A DNA stretch of 64,000 nt from Micropterix aruncella. Its lineage: Eukaryota > Arthropoda > Insecta > Lepidoptera > Micropterigidae. Under the pieces are notes generated by a model. That model was not told where the DNA came from, made no database searches, and was given only the letters and a program-made list of their open reading frames with translations. The number at the start of each line of letters is the position of its first letter. Positions within the stretch are counted from its first letter, which is position 1. A program made the position numbers and the translations under genes. The stretch spans positions 9,358,799-9,422,798 of the forward strand of contig OX155960.1 in assembly GCA_944548615.1 (NCBI GenBank). The letters run 5' to 3'. Positions 11,701-20,963 of the stretch are shown here, piece after piece.

Positions 11701-12212
11701 GCGGCGCAGTCAAAAACGAGTCGCATTTTTCCTGGTTTATTTGGATTTTCAACCGGGAAGTGTGGGAGATACCAAATACGATTTCCAGGGGTGCGTAATT
11801 CCTCTGGACTCAATTGATGGGCATACCCTTTTTTCAGGAAATCATTTATTGTGTCGCAATATTGAGTGGCCAACGGTTGATTTTTGAGTAGTTTGTTCTC
11901 TATGGATTTCAACCGTTTTTTAGCCATCTCGTGACTGGCTGGCATCGTCACCTTGTCGCTTTTCCAAAGCAGTCCGGTACTCCAACGATTGCCTTCTAGC
12001 TTCGTTGTCTCGTGAAGAAGCGTCTCGGCCCGCGCGTTCGTAACGGCCTTATGGGCGCGTATGTGCGTTCCTACTTCTTCTACTTCGAAATACGACCGGA
12101 TGATGTCGTCCATCCTTTGGTTTGAGCCCGCATTCCGTAAGTGGTTTACGGCGCGGCAAGTAGACAAATCACCGCCCCCCCCCCTTCCCCTAATGTCCAA
12201 CCAAGTCGGCAA
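8730..12212 (-). CDS. pol: BEL/Pao Pol: RT, RNase H, integrase
   Basis: 1160 residues. The first Met lies upstream of the G run and is probably not a true start, since Pol is normally translated from the Gag frame. Reverse transcriptase spans ~90-460, with FAGDIKEMFLQ near 210 and the YMDD catalytic box at 286-289. RNase H follows, with FADAS (D474), WSDS (D548) and NPADNATRD near 591-600. Integrase has H784, H789, C819 and C822 as zinc ligands and the D855, D917, E967 triad. Residues ~1046-1141 match the DUF5641-type BEL C-terminal domain. Together these copy the element's RNA into DNA and insert it. No internal stop or missing catalytic residue was seen. It overlaps the Gag frame by 67 bases, offset by one. 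Confidence 0.93.
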   Translation of the reverse strand: MPTWLDIRGRGGGGDLSTCRAVNHLRNAGSNQRMDDIIRSYFEVEEVGTHIRAHKAVTNARAETLLHETTKLEGNRWSTGLLWKSDKVTMPASHEMAKKRLKSIENKLLKNQPLATQYCDTINDFLKKGYAHQLSPEELRTPGNRIWYLPHFPVENPNKPGKMRLVFDCAAKAGGTSLNDQLLSGPDLLNSLIGILFKFRQGRYGFAGDIKEMFLQIHLSKKDTQSQRFLWRDLKQEEEPSEYSMDVVLFGSTSSPCSALFVKNTNAERFRKKYPEAVDAIVNKHYMDDYLDSTDTVETAQKMIATVTKIHQEGGFNIVNWTSNDPKILEQLVPHNIRSQTKIKLAGTDEASERILGLIWEPHRDTFSFDTDLKKINPDLLSGRKTPTKRQTLSVIMSTFDPLGILGPLTVKAKILLQTIWLDKTDWDEIISDGASQKWQVWLAELRKIKFVTLNRSYQHTGKLARDVQLHVFADASERAYAAVAYLRYENENGTASTAFIAGKNKVAPLKPMSLPRLELQAATMASKLAELIKSQHTWEFSSTTLWSDSKTVLSWIRRDPREFNVFVAHRLGEIDQVTTPRQWRWVPTKLNPADNATRDTATKMGEDQIKKWINGPEFLLENSDHWPADDESPSSEYGQDEERRPVNVMTSIKTISLIETKRFSRLERLRRTVAWIFRFVQRCKRSGEKTKHLTPQELACADLYLIRVSQQQDFSEEISLLKINKELPKNSRIKNLNAYLDTNRILRVGGRIQNLAGVAPEVKQPAILDACSHYTQLLMKWQHEQAGHKGREWVCNELRQRYWVLRLRGAIRKITRDCRKCQIDRAKPIPPKMAVLPDIRLAHRIRPFTNIGADIFGPIEVTVGRHREKRYGMLFCCMSSRAVHIEIVHSLSTDSTMMAIKRLCARRGTPSVIFSDNGTNFHGSNNELKRALQDVNFDDVSSQCAMKEIEWRFNTPTAPHMGGFYERLIQSIKKALSITLKEKAPRDETLLTLMAEAEHSVNSRPLTHVSLDSQDGESLTPNHFLIGSSSGRLNIGVIDNDNLCLKKQWQKAQVMANYFWSRFVREYLPTLATRPKWHDAVKPVQIGDIVILVDADLPRNTWLRGRIEQVHTAPDKQVRSVTICCRGKSYKRPVHKVAVIYSPHQEEVRTTISPPEEEE

Positions 12213-14506
12213 TAGGTTGCTATCGGAGCGTTCGGGGGACCGGTTTTTATCGTTCTGGGGATGATTAGATCATAATGATCTATTCCTATTAGAATTTGCG
12301 GTGCTCCTCCAAAGTCGCAAAACGGTATGTCGGCTAAATGAGGCCATTTAATTAGCATAGATTTAGCACAGAATTTTTGTGCTGGTAAATCCAGCTGTTT
12401 TATGGTCCTGGCGTTACGCAAATCATAATATTTTTTACCTTTCAGCGGTCGGATCTTACAGTCTATTCGCTGCGTTGTCGCGTTCGCAACTGACATGCCC
12501 GAGGCGCCTACTAAATTTAAGGGGCTAATTTCCCCGTGTACTCCTATTTTATCCGTTATGCTCTGATCTATTAATGTGATTGAAGATCCTTCATCGCATA
12601 ACGCTAGCGCTTTTATAACGCCTTTCGGCCCCCGTAGTTCCACGGGCGCTACCCTTAGAATCATTTTTTCCGATCCGTCCCAAGTATTAGCTACTGTATT
12701 AGGGGTATTTTGGTCGTCGTTTGAGGGCTGATTTTTAATCGCGGCATTATTTTTATGTAATAATTTGTGGTGAGGCCACTTACAACCTTCTATCCCACAT
12801 GGCTTTTTTACGCTACATTGCGCTTGGCGGTGGTCTTTTCTAAAACACCGTGTGCATAAGCGTTTTTCCTTAACCCATGTCCAACGTTGATTTATTGTCA
12901 TTTTTTCTATTTCTCGGCATTTAGGGGTTAGATGATTGTTTCGCCCGCACTTTAGGCAGGCGTCTGTCGACTCCTGAGTGACTGTAGCAAAAACTCTTTT
13001 TTTGCTCGGCATCTCGGATCGATTGTTACTATACTTATTTTTTGAATAATTTTTTACGGGATCTTCTTGAGAGGCGGCGTCTATTATTGTCTCTAACCAG
13101 TTTCCGTAATCTAAAAGAGTAGGATGCGGTCCATGGCCGGCGGAGTACCACTGTAACCGCAAATGTTGTGGCAACTTCATCACTAATTCTTTTAGCAGCG
13201 GTGGATTTGTGAGATACGCAGAATGACCCATATTTTTTAAAGCATGTACGACATTACAAACGGTAGTGCCGTACTCAACCAACTTAAATATCGAATCACT
13301 CACCAATATTTGCTGCGTACTGCTTGCTTCCTGCATGAGCGCGTCGATGCGAGCGCCAGGTCTGCCAAAACGGCGTTCCAGCGCTCTTCGGATCTCCGGG
13401 ACATTGCCGGGATCCAGTAACATCGCGCGTACTGCTTCGCGCGCGGATCCTCGCAGGCTTTGTTGTAGTCGTAGCAGATTGTCCGCGTTGGTGAATCCGC
13501 ACATTGTCGACCCCTGGTCGAATAGTGCGGCGTATATTGGCCACTCCTGCATGCTGCCGTCGAATTGGGGAAGGCTGCGCAGCATCTTCGCTCGGGTCTG
13601 CATCATGTAGACGTCGGGCGGGCTGCATTCTTCCTCTTTCTTCATCGTCGGGACGTCGCCGCTCGGACGGGCGTAATTGCTCGCTCGGGCGGTGTCACTC
13701 GGTCGATTGGCGGTGGCGGCTGCGGCGTTATCGGCGATCGCTTTCGTGACGGCGCTCTCGACGGCTCGTTGTAACGCGACGTCGCTCGCCTTTTTGTCCG
13801 TGGCGTCGTCGTCTTTTAACTGCCGCTCGTAGGAGGAGGCTCTTGGATGGGAGTTGGCGGCGGCTGCGGTGGCGGCGATCGCTTGCGTGACGGCGCTCGC
13901 GACGGCTCGTTGGAATGCGGCGTCGCTCGCTGTTTTTTCTGCGGCGTCGTCGTCCCTTAATTCCCGCTCGTTCACCCATTCCTCTGTTCGTCCGGTCGTT
14001 AGTCGGCGGCTCTGTCGCTCCGCTCGGCTGTCGGCTCGGCTTATTTGGTCGTCGTCGTCCATGTATAATTCTTCCTCGAACTCTGCCTCTATCAGGAGTT
14101 TCCGCAGTTCGAGTTGTCGGTCGATCCGTTCGGATTCAATTCGGTGAGTCTCGGCTGCGAGTTTGGCGGCGGATTCCGCTTGGGCGGCGTTCACTGCGGC
14201 TTTTTCTTTCTCTTGGGCGGCTTCCATCTCCGCCTCCAATTGTCGCCTCCTGATGGTGGTGGTTGCTGATCTGGACAATCGATGACTTGTCATTGACGGC
14301 GCCCTGCTGCTGGTCGACTGTGCTCTGCTGGCTGGTCTCTCAGCGGTCGTCGTCGTAATTGTAGATCTTGCGGCATCTTGTTGATCGGCTCGTAGTTCTT
14401 GCCTGTGAGCGTCGATCTGGCTTTTGTCGCGTGCTTTGTCCGCAATCCTTGCGCTTCTTCTAGCGCTCTCTGTCCGTTCCGCGCTCGTTTGACGCGGCGT
14501 CGACAT
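12146..14506 (-). CDS. gag: BEL/Pao Gag with aspartic protease
   Basis: 786 residues, ATG 118 bases inside the 5' LTR. The N-terminus is charged with a predicted coiled coil (~86-148), then a near-duplicated ~38-residue block (180-217 and 227-264). A capsid-like DUF1759-type region covers ~310-470. Three Cys/His clusters follow: C517-C520-H525-C530, C551-C554-H559-C564 and C570-C575-H579-H584, typical BEL nucleocapsid fingers. A protease motif (ALCDEGSSITLI, catalytic D638) is close to the DUF1758/aspartic protease pattern, though DEG replaces the usual DSG. The frame ends soon after the G run at 12175-12184; in an intact element it would be expected to continue into Pol. Confidence 0.9.
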   Translation of the reverse strand: MSTPRQTSAERTESARRSARIADKARDKSQIDAHRQELRADQQDAARSTITTTTAERPASRAQSTSSRAPSMTSHRLSRSATTTIRRRQLEAEMEAAQEKEKAAVNAAQAESAAKLAAETHRIESERIDRQLELRKLLIEAEFEEELYMDDDDQISRADSRAERQSRRLTTGRTEEWVNERELRDDDAAEKTASDAAFQRAVASAVTQAIAATAAAANSHPRASSYERQLKDDDATDKKASDVALQRAVESAVTKAIADNAAAATANRPSDTARASNYARPSGDVPTMKKEEECSPPDVYMMQTRAKMLRSLPQFDGSMQEWPIYAALFDQGSTMCGFTNADNLLRLQQSLRGSAREAVRAMLLDPGNVPEIRRALERRFGRPGARIDALMQEASSTQQILVSDSIFKLVEYGTTVCNVVHALKNMGHSAYLTNPPLLKELVMKLPQHLRLQWYSAGHGPHPTLLDYGNWLETIIDAASQEDPVKNYSKNKYSNNRSEMPSKKRVFATVTQESTDACLKCGRNNHLTPKCREIEKMTINQRWTWVKEKRLCTRCFRKDHRQAQCSVKKPCGIEGCKWPHHKLLHKNNAAIKNQPSNDDQNTPNTVANTWDGSEKMILRVAPVELRGPKGVIKALALCDEGSSITLIDQSITDKIGVHGEISPLNLVGASGMSVANATTQRIDCKIRPLKGKKYYDLRNARTIKQLDLPAQKFCAKSMLIKWPHLADIPFCDFGGAPQILIGIDHYDLIIPRTIKTGPPNAPIATYCRLGWTLGEGGGAVICLLAAP
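12175..12184 (-). other. Ten-base G run at the Gag/Pol frame switch
   Basis: C10 on the plus strand, G10 on the coding strand. Gag and Pol frames overlap here and differ by one base. It could be a mutation, an assembly length error or a programmed slippage site; BEL elements usually use one continuous frame, which favours the first two. Confidence 0.8.
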
Positions 14507-14608
14507 TTCGGAGATTCTTCAAATTTTTGTAAAAAATTAAAATTATTTTTTATTATTTTTTACTCGATGGACCTGCTTTCTGCTTAAGGTCCTGATTTCC
14601 TATCCCGT

Positions 14609-14620
14609 CTCGAAGGACCA
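14609..14620 (-). promoter_or_regulatory. BEL primer binding site (tRNA-Tyr type)
   Basis: Minus-strand TGGTCCTTCGAG starts three bases inside the 5' LTR and is complementary to the CCA end of eukaryotic tRNA-Tyr (acceptor CTCGAAGGA plus CCA). Matching weakens after 12 bases. Confidence 0.8.
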
Positions 14621-14623
14621 AGA

Positions 14624-15839
14624 TGTGGAGGCTTTCCAAGTTGTGGGGCTTTCCCACGTGTGGCCTACAAACAGACTCAACCCTCCGGGTTGTAAGGCCA
14701 AAGGTGACGTCGGACGGCGTTGGCGAAATTCTCTTCTTTAACGTCGCTCGGGTCGTGTCTAATCCGCTGTAGGTAGTATTTCCGGGACTTGCACTCGAGG
14801 TTTGTATTGTTAATAAAAAATAATAATTTTGATGTTTTAAAAGCTTCTAAGCCATTAAAGATTTTTATTTACTTTAAAAATGAAGTCTATTACACTAGTT
14901 ACGAATTTACAAAGCACGCTCGAAAATGGCCTGTCGCAAGGCACGCTAATAATGATCTCCAAGACATGCTCGAAAAATGATCTGCCCCGATATCGGCGGG
15001 TGACAGACCTTATATAGGTATGACCGCTGCGGCCGGCCCAGTGGTGGGGCGGGTTGCACCCCGCCCCGCCCGCGGCTGTCGACCGCCGCGTTGTTATATG
15101 TCGTTTCCGTAAAGCTAATATATTATAATATTGCCTACTATTTTACTAAGTTAAGAGTGTACATACGACCTTAAACTCTAACTTATATTAACTTATGATT
15201 ATTATATACATTTTAATAATCATATATTATTGCTATGTCCTATTTTAGGTTGAATTTACATATTTTCACCAGTTATTGGCCGATTTGGCTCGGACTTAGT
15301 CTAAAAATTAAATTAAATTATTCTAAACATTTAGACATTTTCATGGCAGCAATTTTGTGGATTTTTTGTGATCCAATATTTAAGCTGGCGCTTTCAGAAT
15401 ATGAGTCATTCCTTTGTACCTACCTGGCTGGCGGGGTGGGTCGATTTTACAATCGGCGGCGGGTTGCCTAATCCTTTTTGCCGGCGGTGTATTTAGGGTG
15501 GGTTTTTATTACCCTTTTTAAATGCACGTGCTGGGATATTTCCGACGTTTCCTTTGTTTGCGAGCGAGGTTTGTTTTCGGGTTGACGTGTAATTTCGAAT
15601 TTTTTGGCGTTTCGCTTGTAAATATTCCACTTTTAGTTTAAAAACCATTAGCCCCCGCTTTTAGTGGAGCTAATCCGGGTGTACCGATATTGTGTGCTAA
15701 GTGCACTTACTGCCATAAATAATATTTGTTGGTTGGGGATTTTTGATGCGCTCGGAATTTTAGGCATGACGACACAATATTTGTTGTGATGTTTATCATC
15801 ATCATGCCTGCCCGATATTTCATCTTTCTTCCCGCAACA
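14624..15839 (-). repeat. BEL/Pao 5' LTR
   Basis: Partner of 7484-8699. On the minus strand it begins TGTTGCGGG and ends CCTCCACA. It would carry the promoter and polyadenylation signals; I see no unambiguous TATA box. Confidence 0.95.
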
Positions 15840-15844
15840 CTTGG
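15840..15844. repeat. BEL target-site duplication, right
   Basis: CTTGG, identical to 7479-7483. Confidence 0.9.
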
Positions 15845-16144
15845 GGAAAGGTGATCAATCGTGAACTGATAATTTGGTTGCTTTTTGGCCGGTTTATATA
15901 GGCCTTGAAATGATGGAATTCGAATTATTCTGAGTAAAACTATTGTTTCATCGTGCTGATTCACCGCTGCACGAGTTTAAATAATAGCTGAATTGTGTCA
16001 GTGGAATTCACTGGAAATCGATGCATTTGTTGATCGTATGTTAACTGGACTTAAGGTCCGTTACAATCTTATAAAAAAATATATTTTTGTGATCAACATA
16101 TATAACGGGTAGAACCACCCCTTAAAGTTTTGTGCGCAAATTAA

Positions 16145-17139
16145 ACGCCACCGTGTACAAGGATTAAGAACAAAATGGCTCCAAAGCGGGATCGACCAGG
16201 ATAGAAATACATAGATTATTAACGGATCACATTGTAAGCAATTTTAATTTAGAAAACATTCGTAAATGAAGGTAATTTTATGAATTATCTATCTATATTC
16301 AAAATCTACTTTTGTTAGTTTTAAAGAAATACTTGGTTTTTACAACCCTAGCTAAATTGAGTATTTCTCCCGCATTGATACCGTCCCGCTACGAACCAAC
16401 TGAATTTTGGTGTGGTGGATAGGATACATATCTCAAGGTGAAATTCAATTTTGGCCAGGGAGTTGGTAGCGGTGTGGAGAGAGGAGAGAAATGAGGGAGG
16501 AGAGGGGGGGGGGGGGGACTATAATACAGCAGTCTCAAACTCGTACCTGTTCCGCGTGCAGTTTACATTGAAGTCAGTCCCAGGCGTCGCATTGACAGCG
16601 TGTGCATTCATTTTCCCTGCAAACACCCTCCCCCTACTTCCTCCTACCTACCCCTACTCCCCCATACAGGTGTTGCCGGGTTATGTGCCACCTCTCCCAC
16701 CGACGTTTACATAAACAATGGCAGAGCGATACACCACGTACTTACCGATACAATACAATGGCAATGTGTGACGACCGTATCACGGCACCTCTACTTATAT
16801 CCAATATCTATACTAGTTCGGTATACAATATCTATAGTCAGAACTGGAAATCTCTCTTTCCGATGCTGCCGATGTTATTTTATCGTGGTTTTTCTGCAAG
16901 CGGACTCCTCGTCAACATCGACAGGACGTATATTATGCACTTTCGTCATGACGCATTGTCATAAATTGAAACTCACACTAGTAATCACTTCTCGTTTATT
17001 GCACTATACGTATTTGATCAATATTTTCATAAAGTCGATAAGGTGAATTGATTCTACCTTTCGACATCATGTGGCAATAATGCACTCAGCGCAATCTGTG
17101 GTCATTCCAGTGATCTTTGCAAACGCATATTATACTTTC
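16145..17139. other. Unassigned stretch with G- and C-rich tracts
   Basis: Contains a purine-rich tract with G14 (16504-16517) and a pyrimidine-rich tract (~16625-16700). Open frames crossing them (up to 148 codons) have low-complexity composition and no recognisable domain. Nothing else seen. Confidence 0.5.
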
Positions 17140-17330
17140 CATATATTTACTTTCCCGGTTCACCAACAAACGAGGAGGGAAAGTATTGTGAACACTTAAT
17201 GTTTTTTTTAATATGAAGATGGATGTATCCATTATGCCCCCCCCCCCCCCGAGACGATTAATATCATTTCCAGATGGATACATTTCTGCCTGCGTATCTA
17301 TCTATAGTCCACGAATAGTATTTGACAAAA
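17140..17330 (+). repeat. Dispersed repeat family R, fragment
   Basis: Shares TACTTTCCCGGTTCACCAACAA, AAAGTATTGTGAAC and CCGAGACGATTAA with 31340-31520 and 58310-58500. Contains a C14 run (17237-17250). Family R fragments recur through the window. Its class is unknown; it has no coding capacity. Confidence 0.6.
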
Positions 17331-17977
17331 GTGTCGTTAAAATGTCATAAAATAAACAGTGATTCCCAACAAGTTGTAACCGTTTATTTTACTATGGAGA
17401 TTGATTCTACCTGCTTGGAACACTTTAACAAACGCTTTGAAGGCACAAACTGACCGCTACACCGGGTTCGATCATACCATCTTGAACCTTATACCACCAA
17501 CGATGAGAGCAAACATTGCAGTATAGGTACCGGTTATACAGTATACGTATTGGTTTTGTTTTACTCCTGTGTTGGTTTTGTGATTTTTAAGCTATTGCAT
17601 AGCTTTTATCGCGGGCCTAGGCCAGCGCGGCGACCGAATGAAGAAATTTCTTAACGAAAATAAATGATTTTAAACTGATAATTACGTCTGAACGAGTACT
17701 GCTTACGATTCGAAAAAAATATATGTTAAACAAGAACATTTTCCTAATATTCTTAGATTTGAATATTTTAGATTTTGTTTATACTACATAGTGTAATTAA
17801 TTTGTGAAATTAGGTCTAACCGAACACAAAAACGACTACTATGCAAATACTATCTGGCGTAGGTATTATTATGAAACCTGCACCATTTTAAAGATAATTT
17901 AATTATCTATCTTTTTTCTATGATTTTTTTTTGAAAATCCGTTTTTTTTGCTTTATCGAATAAAAAATTCGTGCGCG
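17331..17977. other. Unassigned stretch
   Basis: No coding or RNA gene seen. A palindromic AGCTATTGCATAGCT lies near 17590, with a related TGCTATGCAATAGC near 18147. Confidence 0.5.
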
Positions 17978-18073
17978 GCGCTCTATCGGAAGACGTTTAA
18001 ATTATTATCCGAATCATTTGCTTCCGCAGCCGCAAATGATTCGGAATAATTTCAACGTTTTCCGATAGAGCGC
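17978..18073. repeat. Long imperfect hairpin
   Basis: Arms 17978-18021 and 18032-18073 are inverted copies with a few mismatches, loop ~10 bases. Outer ends read GCGCTCTATCGGA and TCCGATAGAGCGC; inner ends CGAATCATTTGC and GCAAATGATTCG. It could be a small foldback element or a source of structured RNA. Confidence 0.75.
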
Positions 18074-18640
18074 AGTTATCTGATATCAGAAGAAATAAAA
18101 TAAATAAAATAAATAAATAATTATAATTGCATAAGTTGTTAAAAATGCTATGCAATAGCTTTACCGCGACAGTCCCCGAGTGCCACACGTATTTTTTTTA
18201 CATTTATTTTTTAGTCTTATTACTTTCATCACATGTTCGAATTATTGTAATAACGTTTAATATTGTTTTCAGTTTATAAAATTGATAAAGTAATAATAAT
18301 CTTTGTAAAAGAAATAACCAGTAAATCGTTTAAATATTTTTTATGAGTTAATTTTGACAAATAATTTTGTTACTTTTTACTACTATAAAGATTTTTCATT
18401 GTCATTGAAAGATACGGAAGAAAATGTTATTATTAGTGTCTTTGCTTGAAAATTGATACGTATAAATAATTAATATTATTAAGCGATCAAGGCGATTTCG
18501 TCTAACCATATCAAGCCATTAGACATTCGACGATAGGCGTGAAAAAGGTCTCGATCGTTGTGAAAAAGGTACCAATGTGCTAACGACACTTTTGTCAAAT
18601 AATATTTCGAAGACTATACGTACATTCCTCCACGATAGGT
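18074..18640. other. AT-rich stretch, nothing recognised
   Basis: No supported feature. Confidence 0.5.
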
Positions 18641-18860
18641 TTATTTATTTATTTATTTATTTATTTATTTCATAACAAATCAACATTACAGTTTCTACCA
18701 ATCCGTTGATATGCAATATACACATAAATATAAAAAAGTAATATAATTCTTACAAGTACATACATAACATGTTTAAATAAGCGTTAAATACAAATACCTG
18801 CATTAAGAATAGAAAAACTTACAAATTTACAAACTTACAGTACATAAGAGTGAAAACAGT
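18641..18860 (-). mobile_element. LINE 3' tail, minus strand
   Basis: Plus-strand (TTTA)n at 18641-18670 followed by AT-rich sequence resembles a LINE 3' UTR with an (AAAT)n tail on the minus strand. No coding part identified. Confidence 0.45.
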
Positions 18861-18959
18861 TTATATTATCGATCTATTTAGCACTAGTGTTGTATCAGCG
18901 AGACGTATCCTCAGCAACAATTTCTTTTAGTACCTACTCTTCTGCCTTTCTTTATTGTT

Positions 18960-19211
18960 ATTATTTTTTTGTATTCGATTTCTCGATATTGTTTTGTTGC
19001 CTTCTTGTCCCTTTTGTTTAATTTTTATTTGCGTTTTGTAAATTTATAGTACCGGACCCTGCCAAGCGTTTTTGCTGGCAATTCCATATTCTCTAAACTG
19101 TTTCTATATGTGAGAACCTGTTATTGGCTATCATTTATTATTTAAGTTGTTATTTAATATTTTATATGGCTGTTGGTTTTCCTTAAAATAAATAAATAAA
19201 TAAATAAATAA
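18960..19211 (+). mobile_element. LINE 3' end with (AAAT)n tail, plus strand
   Basis: AT-rich 3' UTR-like sequence including GTACCGGACCCTGCCAAGCG and ending in (AAAT)n at ~19185-19211, directly abutting the minus-strand LINE coding remnant. 5'-truncated with no coding. Confidence 0.55.
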
Positions 19212-19212
19212 A

Positions 19213-19590
19213 TTATTCTGCCATAAACAAGTAGCGCAATGCCCACACCTTGAAGAGATGCGGGCTCGCTGTAAAAATATCAAAGTCTGGCGCTGTCGAA
19301 CATAGCGGATTTATGTGCCGCAAAGCTCGTGTAAGCAGACTCCATCGACTTAGGTTGGTGCGCGAGGACGGCTCCGCAAATAGATTATGAGTGCGAGCAC
19401 GATTATAATTGTCCGGGACAAAGAGACAAACCTTCGCTAGCATGCTAGGATTATCAACTCTTCCCCTAATCAGCTTGAAAACGTAGGCCATGGCGAGCAT
19501 TTCTCTACGCAACTTAAGGCGACATGATACCTGGGAACGACCATATCGGAAGAATTTTAGTTTTATGAGTTTTATGAAAAATATAAGCAA
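19213..19590 (-). pseudogene. LINE reverse-transcriptase C-terminus
   Basis: The segment from LKLRREMLAMAYVFKLIRG through PSMLAKVCLFVP, RARTHNLF, SRTNLSRWSLLTRALRHIN and DIDF/FDIF-like DFDIFTASPHLFK matches the post-RT tail of jockey/CR1-type LINE proteins. The N-terminal ~25 residues look like flanking sequence, so the element is 5'-truncated near 19510. It stops at 19213, where the oppositely oriented LINE tail begins. Confidence 0.65.
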
Positions 19591-19899
19591 TAATTTAAAA
19601 AAGTTTCTAACTGAATCCCTCGATAATGAACCAATCTAAAATTTGGACTCAAAAAAGTTGCCCATTGCCTTGGACATTAAGGCTTTAAACTGATTTCGAA
19701 AACTTTCAGGCGCGTTTACTCCTACAATATAAGCGGTGAGTGTGTTTTATTATAATTTTATTATATTGACTGGTTAATTATCTATGGCAGGACCTAGCCA
19801 CATTTTTTATTTAGGCCCTAAATTAATTACAATTAATTAAAACGTGAGAGCGCTCTGACCGTTACGCTAAATATGATTTGCCATTATCACCCTTATTGC

Positions 19900-20108
19900 A
19901 ACATTTTAAGCTGTACGCAAGACGCTTTCTGTTTGTCAGCGCTGCGACTGCGCTGCAGTCACCGCCTAGTCGGCGGCACGGTCAGACGTGGTTTCTGCGC
20001 TTGGCGCTCCGTCAACTGTGACCAAAGTTGAAACGTGTTCTTTTATTTATTTCAACGTATTTTCTTGGTGGTATCTTCAGTGGTTCTCTGTATTGACTTC
20101 GTGAACGG
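19900..20108 (+). promoter_or_regulatory. GC-rich block with Inr and splice donor, putative promoter/first exon
   Basis: GC and CpG content rise sharply against AT-rich flanks. TCAGT (20077-20081) matches the arthropod initiator. The block ends in ACGG|GTAAGTAAG (donor GT at 20109), a near-perfect 5' splice site. No ATG lies between the initiator and the donor, consistent with an untranslated first exon. The next plus-strand coding-like exons are those at 21341 onward. Pure inference without transcript data. Confidence 0.35.
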
Positions 20109-20389
20109 GTAAGTAAGCATTTTTTTTATTTGGACACATTTTATTTATTTTTATTTTTTGCATGAGTACATAGCGGTCATTTTCCCGTCGTACAGTGGAC
20201 ACGCGCCACGTCGCGCTGGCGCTTCGCCGTCGCGGCGTCGTCGCGTTCGTTGCAATATGGAAAATAAAGGTCTTTTTCGGACCGAAATTCGATAACTTTT
20301 TTATTTCTGAATATTTTTATTATGATAACTTTTAATGCAATATCAACAAAAAAAAAAACAAATCTCAAAATCTTCAGAAATAGGCTATT

Positions 20390-20660
20390 TTTTATTTTTT
20401 CACGACTGCCCAACAAAAAAGGAGTGTTGTGTGTTCAGGATTCATCTATGTCTGTTTTCTGTTTCTTTATTCCACCATAACCTTAAAACGCTAAACCCAT
20501 TTAGAAGTATGTGGTATTGTTAGAATCGTTTTGTGATCCCCAGTGTCATAGGGTACTTTAAGTATTCAAATACCAAGTAAAAATTTGTCTAAATGTCTAA
20601 ATCTCCAAATGTCGTTTTACATGTCAAAGTCTATTCACTTTTTTGACTAATGTTATTATT
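20390..20660 (+). mobile_element. MITE family C, fragment
   Basis: CACGACTGCCCAACAAAAAAGG followed by GTGTTCAGGATTCATCTATG and TTTATTCCACCATAA, shared with 36194-36576 and 39521 onward. The opposite terminus is not found, so this is partial. Confidence 0.65.
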
Positions 20661-20963
20661 TATATTTGTGTACAAAAACCAATTAGTATACTTAATCTAT
20701 TACAAAAATCAATATAAAAGAATAATATGAAATTTAAAGCGCGTACCTACCTACTTAAATAATTATTTTATGTTTAAGGAAATAATTATAAGAAATACTT
20801 TGAAATATTTTGATTACTTACTATTAATTATTACAAGCACTTTTTTCTGAAAAATAAACAATTTTTTTCATAGTTTATTGTTAACAAAGTACCATATTAT
20901 GCTTGACGAACTTTGTGATCTCAAATGAGTTCGTTCCCCTTCAAAGGTCTAAGGTATGTTCTT

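Larger units (their letters stand above)
7484..15839 (-). mobile_element. BEL/Pao LTR retrotransposon, near-intact (inner nest layer)
   Basis: 8356 bp with two 1216-bp LTRs (99.8% identical), a 5-bp CTTGG target duplication, a tRNA-Tyr-type primer site, a polypurine tract, and minus-strand Gag-protease and Pol frames with conserved catalytic residues. Domain order protease-RT-RNase H-integrase with a DUF5641-type C-terminus is that of BEL/Pao. The low LTR divergence points to recent insertion. The only visible lesion is the one-base frame offset at 12175-12184. Confidence 0.95.
7095..16065. mobile_element. Solo LTR interrupted by BEL (middle nest layer)
   Basis: Begins TGTGAGGG (7095) and ends GTTACA (16065), with ATCT immediately outside both ends (7091-7094, 16066-16069), as expected of an LTR inserted with a 4-bp duplication. 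Removing BEL leaves ~610 bp. A second copy lies at 53371-54581 with a different insertion. No internal retrotransposon sequence adjoins either copy, so I call it solo. The start contains a 10-bp-arm hairpin (7095-7118 region). Confidence 0.7.
6926..16144. mobile_element. TTAA-flanked inverted-repeat element (outer nest layer)
   Basis: Inverted ends at 6930-6990 and 16080-16140 share GCGCACAAAACTTTAAGGGG, TTCTACCCGTT and GATCACAAA. TTAA sits immediately outside both (6926-6929, 16141-16144), the target duplicated by piggyBac-type transposons. Without the inner insertions the unit would be ~236 bp with no coding, so a MITE. Assignment to piggyBac rests on TTAA only; the termini are not a textbook match. 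Confidence 0.6.

Noticed and set aside
8711..14587. Plus- and minus-strand frames overlapping Gag and Pol
   Set aside because: Shadows of the BEL coding frames without their own motifs.
16451..17046. Open frames up to 148 codons
   Set aside because: Low-complexity composition over G- and C-rich tracts; no recognisable family.
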